Positions 59,322 to 64,000 of a stretch of DNA of 64,000 bases are shown piece after piece. The position numbers and the translations under genes were made by a program. The stretch lies in assembly GCA_047638715.1 (NCBI GenBank), contig JBLIMK010000004.1, positions 1 to 64,000 on the forward strand. The letters are read 5' to 3'. The number at the start of each line of letters is the position of its first letter. Position 1 is the stretch's first letter. This stretch comes from SHLQ01 sp047638715. Lineage in GTDB: Bacteria > Actinomycetota > Acidimicrobiia > Acidimicrobiales > SHLQ01. A model generated the notes under the pieces. That model saw only the letters and a list, made by a program, of their open reading frames with translations. It was not told the origin of the DNA and made no database searches.

Positions 59322-60306
59322 CGCTCGTCTCTTCCCTGGTCGTAGGGCTTCCCTGCACACGATCGACGAGATCGTCGTCGAATCCTACAAGTCGGGTCTC
59401 TGCGTGGAGATGGATGCCAACGTCATTCTTGACCTGTTCGACGACGTGCACCATCAGCGCAATGACGTCGTTGGCCGAACCGTCGGGGTCGGCCTGAATG
59501 AAGTTCGCGTGTTTCGTCGACACCTCGGCAGATCCAATCCGATAACCCTTCAAGCCCGATGCATCGATGAGCCGGCCCGCGGAATCGCTCGGAGGGTTTG
59601 TGAAGACCGACCCAGCATTTGCACCACCGGGCTGATGTTCTCTGCGCCACGCCACGATCTCGCGTAGGAGCTCTGCGCCGCTGTCGATGTCGCCTTCGGC
59701 CAACACGAGCCGTGCGCTGGCGACGATCTGCCAGGGTGCGATCGAAGAGTGGCGATAGCTGAGGTCGAGAGACCCTGCACTGCGGGTGACGATCCCGCCG
59801 ATCGTCAGGTCGGCGACATCGACGGACACCAGACTCGCCGCCATATCGGATCCGTGACCGCCTGCGTTCATCCGGACGGCTCCGCCGATCGAACCGGGCA
59901 CACCAACAGCCCAGGCAAAACCATCGAGGCCGGCGTTGACCGTTGCTCGCGCCACCACAGGGAGCGCAGCTGCGCCACCAGCGATCGCATTCGTGCCGTC
60001 GATTTCGATCGTCGTGAACGCTTCGCCGAGCACGACGCCAACACCGTGGAAACCAGCGTCGGCCACGAGAAGGTTCGATCCCTTTCCAACCGTAAGCACC
60101 GGGGCGTTATGATCGTGTAGGGCCCCGACGGCAGCAGCGAGCGCCTCGCGAGTTTCGACGCGCAGCAAGATGTCGATCGGCCCGCCGACTCGGTAGGTGC
60201 AGAGCAGACCCGCTGAAACGGATCGTTCCACCGTCGCTCCATCGATTTCGGACAGGGCCGCGGCAAGCGCGGTCGCCGCTGCCTCTTCTTCGGCGGTCCG
60301 GCTCAT
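59314..60306 (-). CDS. murB: UDP-N-acetylenolpyruvoylglucosamine reductase
   Basis: A 330-aa FAD enzyme: TYRVGGPIDILLRV, VGKGSNLLVAD, VPGSIGGAVRMNAGGHG, SYRHS, and AGSVFTNPP with the catalytic Ser. The final Glu is likely in HLHAETRLVG. It makes UDP-MurNAc for peptidoglycan. ATG 60306 overlaps the murC stop (ATGA). The ANAGSVFTNPP form is that of type I MurB proteins. Confidence 0.95.
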   Translation of the reverse strand: MSRTAEEEAAATALAAALSEIDGATVERSVSAGLLCTYRVGGPIDILLRVETREALAAAVGALHDHNAPVLTVGKGSNLLVADAGFHGVGVVLGEAFTTIEIDGTNAIAGGAAALPVVARATVNAGLDGFAWAVGVPGSIGGAVRMNAGGHGSDMAASLVSVDVADLTIGGIVTRSAGSLDLSYRHSSIAPWQIVASARLVLAEGDIDSGAELLREIVAWRREHQPGGANAGSVFTNPPSDSAGRLIDASGLKGYRIGSAEVSTKHANFIQADPDGSANDVIALMVHVVEQVKNDVGIHLHAETRLVGFDDDLVDRVQGSPTTREETSDG

Positions 60307-61685
60307 CGATGCTCCAACAACGGTTTCAGTTCGTCGGGAAGGTTCACGAGGTCCCCAGCACCGAGGCTCATGCAAAGGTCGCCGGGTTGAAGTACGCCTG
60401 CGATGGCCTCGGCGAGCGAGGCTCGGTCTGGGTGATACAGGATTGGCGGATGTCCCTCGCGGCGTTCGACGGCCTCGACAATAAGTTCACCCGAGACACC
60501 TTCTCGTGGAGCCTCTCCCGATGCATAGACGTCGGTCAGCACGAGGAGGTCGGCGCTGTCGAACACTCCCTCAAAGTCTTGCCAGAGCGCCTCTGTGCGG
60601 CTGTACCGGTGCGGCTGAAACACGGCCACGACGCGGTCGTGCTGGGTGTCGACACCGGCTGCCAACGCCGCAGAGACCTCGGTTGGAAGATGGGCATAGT
60701 CGTCGATGAAGTCGACGCCACCGGCGGATCCGCGACGGTCGAACCGGCGACCGACGCCTCCAAAGTTGGCGAGCGCTGCTTGAGCAGCGCTGAACGGCAG
60801 GCCCATCTCCATTGCCGCGGCCGTTGCAGCTGTGGCGTTTCGAGCGTTGTGGAGGCCCGGCATCGGGACACGGAGTCGTCCTAAAAGGATTTCGGCGCGA
60901 TGAAGATCGAACGTGATCGCCTCAGGGCTTCGCTCGATGGCCGACATTCGATAGGTCGATCCCTCAGAGGCCCCGTAAGTGACCACATTCGAGCCGTGGG
61001 CCAACGCTGCTGCTCCAGGGTCATCGGCGCAGACGACCGCCACTTTCGAGGCAGCAACGAAATCCGCGAACGCTCGTCGCATCGCCTCCTCGCTGCCGTA
61101 GAACTCCAAATGGTCGGGCTCGACATTGGTGACGATGCCGATCATGTGATCGAGGGCGAATCCTGAGCCGTCGCTCTCGTCAGCTTCGACGACGAACCAC
61201 TCACCCGCCCCCCAGCGAGCTCCGCTTCCGAGATCGGGAACCACACCACCGATGATGAAACTCGGATCTACCTCGGCTTGGACTGCGATCACCGAGAGCA
61301 TCGAGGTCGTGGTTGTTTTTCCGTGGGTTCCCGCAATAGCGACCGTCTTGCGCTGGGCGGCGATCGCCGCCAGAAGCTCACCGCGATGCAACACGCGCCC
61401 GCCGCTCTCGACAACCGCCCGAACCTCTGCGTTGGATGCCGGTACGGCTGTCGATTTTGCGACGATGTCCGGGGATTGAACGTTGCTCGCATCATGGCCA
61501 ACGATCGCATCTATACCGATCGATCGAAGGCGTTCAAGCGATGCGGAGGCGGCCATGTCACTCCCCCGGACCGTGTGTCCCATTCCGTGCAAGACCTCTG
61601 CAATGGCGGCCATTCCGGCTCCACCGATGGCGATGAGATGAATCGACTGAGGCGTCGAAAGGTCGATCGGAGTGACGGCGCTCAT
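60303..61685 (-). CDS. murC: UDP-N-acetylmuramate-L-alanine ligase
   Basis: A 460-aa Mur ligase: HLIAIGGAGMAAIAEVLHGMG, ATP P-loop IAGTHGKTTTTSML, FVVEADESDGS, and AFQPHR-type VAVFQPHRYSRT near the C-terminal domain. It adds L-Ala to UDP-MurNAc. The stop overlaps murB and the start overlaps the murG end by 4 bases. Normal length and all motifs intact. Confidence 0.97.
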   Translation of the reverse strand: MSAVTPIDLSTPQSIHLIAIGGAGMAAIAEVLHGMGHTVRGSDMAASASLERLRSIGIDAIVGHDASNVQSPDIVAKSTAVPASNAEVRAVVESGGRVLHRGELLAAIAAQRKTVAIAGTHGKTTTTSMLSVIAVQAEVDPSFIIGGVVPDLGSGARWGAGEWFVVEADESDGSGFALDHMIGIVTNVEPDHLEFYGSEEAMRRAFADFVAASKVAVVCADDPGAAALAHGSNVVTYGASEGSTYRMSAIERSPEAITFDLHRAEILLGRLRVPMPGLHNARNATAATAAAMEMGLPFSAAQAALANFGGVGRRFDRRGSAGGVDFIDDYAHLPTEVSAALAAGVDTQHDRVVAVFQPHRYSRTEALWQDFEGVFDSADLLVLTDVYASGEAPREGVSGELIVEAVERREGHPPILYHPDRASLAEAIAGVLQPGDLCMSLGAGDLVNLPDELKPLLEHR

Positions 61686-62800
61686 GAGCGGGCCTTTGCG
61701 TGGAGTTCGACGAGATCGGTTACCGCTTCAGCAGCATCGGGACGCGCGACCGAGGCCGCGCCGGTCCGCATCGTCTCGAGAATGACGTCGTTGTCGATGA
61801 GGCGCGTGACCGTGTCGACGAATAGCCGAGCATCAAAGATGCTGTCGGCGAGCAACTCTGCGCCGCCGGCCGACTCGAGCGCCCGAGCATTGGCTGTCTG
61901 ATGATCGCCAGGAGCCCCCGGTAGCGGTATGAGGACCGACGGGGTCCCCGTGGCTGCCAGCTCGGCGCAACTCGTCGCGCCCGCTCGACAGACGACGAGA
62001 TCGGCAGCTGCGTAGACCGATGCCATATCGTCCTCGTACTCGATGGGCGTATAGGTGAGCGAAGAGGTCATGAACACAACGGCACGCCTCGTCACATCGG
62101 CGTAATCACGGGACCCGATGATGTGTCGTATTTCGATGTCGCCTCGATCCTCGAGCAACGCCAGCGCGCCAGCGACAGCGTCATTGATCGTGCGCGCCCC
62201 AAGCGAGCCTCCAAATACTGCGATCAACTTCTTGTCCTCGCCCAGACCAAACCGCTTTCGAGCATCGATTCGTGACCGATCGCCCGCCGTCGCGACGGCC
62301 AAGACCTCAGCGCGCACGGGGTTTCCCGTCCACGTAGAGCGAGGGAGGTCCGTCCCCTCATAGGACACAGCGGATGCCTTTGCGAAACGGCCGATGATCT
62401 TGTTGGCTAGTCCAGGCACCGCGTTCTGTTCCGTGACCACGATGGGTATCCGCAACAACACGGCCCATAGTCCGGCCGGAACGCTCGCATACCCACCGAG
62501 AGCGACGACGACGTCTGGTTTATGTGATCGAAGCAGCGAGAACGACGCGATAAATGCACGGATTAGGCCTGCGATCGCTCCGACATTGTCCATTGTGAAC
62601 CGTCGTTGAATCCCCCGGCCGGGTAGGACCGTCAACTCGAAACCAGCCTCGGGCACAATCTTTTTCTCGACTCCGCGTTCGGACCCGACGAAGTGGATTT
62701 CGCTGGCGTCGTAACCTCGTTTGACGAGTTCATGTCCGATCGCGACTCCGGGCAGAACGTGACCAGCGGTGCCGCCACCGACGATCAGAGCGTGCGTCAC
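61682..62800 (-). CDS. murG: Lipid II-forming N-acetylglucosaminyltransferase
   Basis: A 372-aa GT-B enzyme: LIVGGGTAGHVLPGVAIGHE, HFVGSERGVEKKIVPEAGF, VVALGGYASVPAG, FGGSLGARTIND and the donor-site PLPGAPGDHQTANA. It makes lipid II on the inner face of the membrane. GTG 62800 overlaps the ftsW stop (GTGA); an upstream extension lies within ftsW and is rejected. Confidence 0.96.
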   Translation of the reverse strand: MTHALIVGGGTAGHVLPGVAIGHELVKRGYDASEIHFVGSERGVEKKIVPEAGFELTVLPGRGIQRRFTMDNVGAIAGLIRAFIASFSLLRSHKPDVVVALGGYASVPAGLWAVLLRIPIVVTEQNAVPGLANKIIGRFAKASAVSYEGTDLPRSTWTGNPVRAEVLAVATAGDRSRIDARKRFGLGEDKKLIAVFGGSLGARTINDAVAGALALLEDRGDIEIRHIIGSRDYADVTRRAVVFMTSSLTYTPIEYEDDMASVYAAADLVVCRAGATSCAELAATGTPSVLIPLPGAPGDHQTANARALESAGGAELLADSIFDARLFVDTVTRLIDNDVILETMRTGAASVARPDAAEAVTDLVELHAKARS

Positions 62801-63993
62801 CTGTTGCTCCGGGCGACGTTGAGCATGATGCCAACACCTGCCAGCGTGGTTACGAGCGACGTTCCGCCCGCCGACATAAACGGCAACGGCACTCCGGTAA
62901 TCGGAAGAACACCGAGGACAGCGCCGATGTTGATAAAGGCCTGGACGAGGATCCATGACGCGACCCCCACAACGAGGAGGGCACCAAATCGATCAGCTCG
63001 GCGTGCTATCACCAGAGCGACAAGGCCAAACATGACGTACCCGAGCACGACGACGCTGGCGCCGACAAGACCGAACTCTTCGGCGGTAACCGCAAACACA
63101 AAGTCGTTATGGGCCTCTGGAAGGAAGCCATATTTCCCTCGACTCTCGCCGATTCCAACGCCGGTGACGCCGCCATTGGCAACCGAGACGAGCGACTGGA
63201 TGGTCTGCCAGCCCTCGTCGAGCGGGTCCGACCACGGATCGCGGAACGCGAGCAAACGGTCACGTCGGTATGGAGCGAAATAGGCCAAGGCGCTGGCTAC
63301 GACAGCACTGACCGTACCGAGCGCAGCGATTGCCGAGAGTCTGATCCCCGAGGCGAACAGCGAGGCGATTCCGATAACGAAGATGATGATCGTCGTGCCG
63401 AGATTCGGTTGGAGAAGGATCAAGCCGCCGTAGGCGCTCAGGACGAGCACGATCGGCCGGAGCGAACGGTTGACCTCGACGGTCCTTGATCTGGCGAGGT
63501 TGTCTGCTGCGAACAGCACGAGCGTGAGCTTGGCGAGCTCCGACGGTTGAAATTGTACGGGTCCGAGCCGAAGCCATCGCTGTGCTCCGTTCGCCGACAC
63601 GCCGAAGCCGGGAAGAAGAACAAGAATCAGAAGAACGAAGGACATGATCAACGCAGCGACCGTGAACCTTCGTAGGAGTCGATGATCAAAGAACGTCATT
63701 GCGATGCAAGAAACCGCGCCGAGACCAAGCCATACCGCCTGGCTGCGGAACTCGCCCCACGGAGACCCGGTTCGTGTAAGCGAGGTCACCGACGACGCGG
63801 AGAGCACCATCGTGAGACCGAGAAGCGAGAAGCAGATCACAAGTCCCAAGAGGACCAAGAAGGGAGTCGAGCCCATTCCAAGTCGGCGCGATGCCGCTGT
63901 TTTTGTGCGCGGCGCTGACGCAGGACGACTCGGACGGCGACCTCGCTGCACTGGACTCTGCCGGCGAGCAGTGCTGGAACGACGGGACGTCAT
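62797..63993 (-). CDS. ftsW: Peptidoglycan polymerase FtsW (start near window edge)
   Basis: A 398-aa SEDS protein with about ten helices. After a basic N-terminus it shows LTMVLSASSV, LRLGPVQFQPSELAKLTLV, LLQPNLGTTIIIF, YGFLPEAHNDFVFAVTAEE and GVPLPFMSAGGTSL. The Asp in the large loop is present. It polymerises lipid II at the septum with a class B PBP. ATG 63993 gives a normal length; only 7 bases upstream are in the window, so a longer start cannot be ruled out. Confidence 0.94.
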   Translation of the reverse strand: MTSRRSSTARRQSPVQRGRRPSRPASAPRTKTAASRRLGMGSTPFLVLLGLVICFSLLGLTMVLSASSVTSLTRTGSPWGEFRSQAVWLGLGAVSCIAMTFFDHRLLRRFTVAALIMSFVLLILVLLPGFGVSANGAQRWLRLGPVQFQPSELAKLTLVLFAADNLARSRTVEVNRSLRPIVLVLSAYGGLILLQPNLGTTIIIFVIGIASLFASGIRLSAIAALGTVSAVVASALAYFAPYRRDRLLAFRDPWSDPLDEGWQTIQSLVSVANGGVTGVGIGESRGKYGFLPEAHNDFVFAVTAEEFGLVGASVVVLGYVMFGLVALVIARRADRFGALLVVGVASWILVQAFINIGAVLGVLPITGVPLPFMSAGGTSLVTTLAGVGIMLNVARSNR

Positions 63994-64000
63994 CTGGGTC

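Overview
The window looks like chromosomal DNA of a high-GC Gram-positive bacterium of the phylum Actinomycetota, most likely a free-living member of the class Acidimicrobiia (Ilumatobacter-like). This is inferred from a mycothiol synthase (MshD), SepF and DivIVA beside a dcw cluster, menaquinone genes (menA, menG), a DtxR-type regulator, a short ECF sigma/ZAS anti-sigma pair, frequent GTG starts and many apparently leaderless genes. No rRNA, tRNA, CRISPR, IS element or prophage was found. Coding density is very high and no gap between genes exceeds 300 bases.

Layout. 1-8972: a one-carbon block with the C-terminal end of formate-THF ligase, a MetF-like reductase, a GGDEF-EAL protein on the other strand, then a tight five-gene operon (corrinoid protein, small 'virulence factor'-domain protein, methyl-THF:corrinoid methyltransferase, RACo-type corrinoid activator, non-pyrrolysine MttB-family methyltransferase). 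Together these could demethylate a methylated amine, pass the methyl group via cobalamin to THF, oxidise it and recover formate plus ATP. 9025-13271: metal homeostasis (VIT-family transporter, iron ABC binding protein and permease without an ATPase gene, DtxR regulator). 13304-19301: aminodeoxychorismate synthase/lyase fusion, DUF1015 protein, SerA, an alcohol dehydrogenase-like protein and a NUDIX hydrolase. 19338-30214: leuS, a surface protein with duplicated C-terminal domains, dienelactone hydrolase, a flavin-type oxidase, a FabZ-like dehydratase, HU, ECF sigma/anti-sigma, a disulfide oxidoreductase, a small membrane protein and a lipoprotein.

30236-39760 (minus strand): one long histidine-GroES-tryptophan gene run: 62-aa ORF, hisC, hisB, hisH, hisF, groES-like, trpE, ygfZ, trpC, trpF, trpB, trpA, mostly with overlapping stop/start codons. 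hisA is missing at the place (between hisH and hisF) where actinobacteria usually keep it, and that junction carries an 18-bp tandem repeat and a dispersed repeat. 40024-46349: mshD-rlmN, a rhomboid-like membrane protein, menG and menA, nitroreductase and uncharacterised proteins. 46497-52608: dnaE, a phosphodiesterase, an RluD-type synthase and lspA. 52652-63993: a DksA-like protein and the division/cell-wall cluster in the order (transcription right to left) ftsW, murG, murC, murB, ftsQ, ftsZ, pgeF, yggS, sepF, divIVA.

The most interesting points are the complete corrinoid methyl-transfer operon with its unexplained small protein and matching Arg/Gly-rich tails, the repeat-marked hisH-hisF junction, a 26-bp perfect palindrome before the surface protein gene, and a consistent pattern of a TANNNT -10 box 6-8 bases before the start codon, which predicts leaderless mRNAs and very compact divergent promoters. 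All calls come from reading the sequence; no database search was run.
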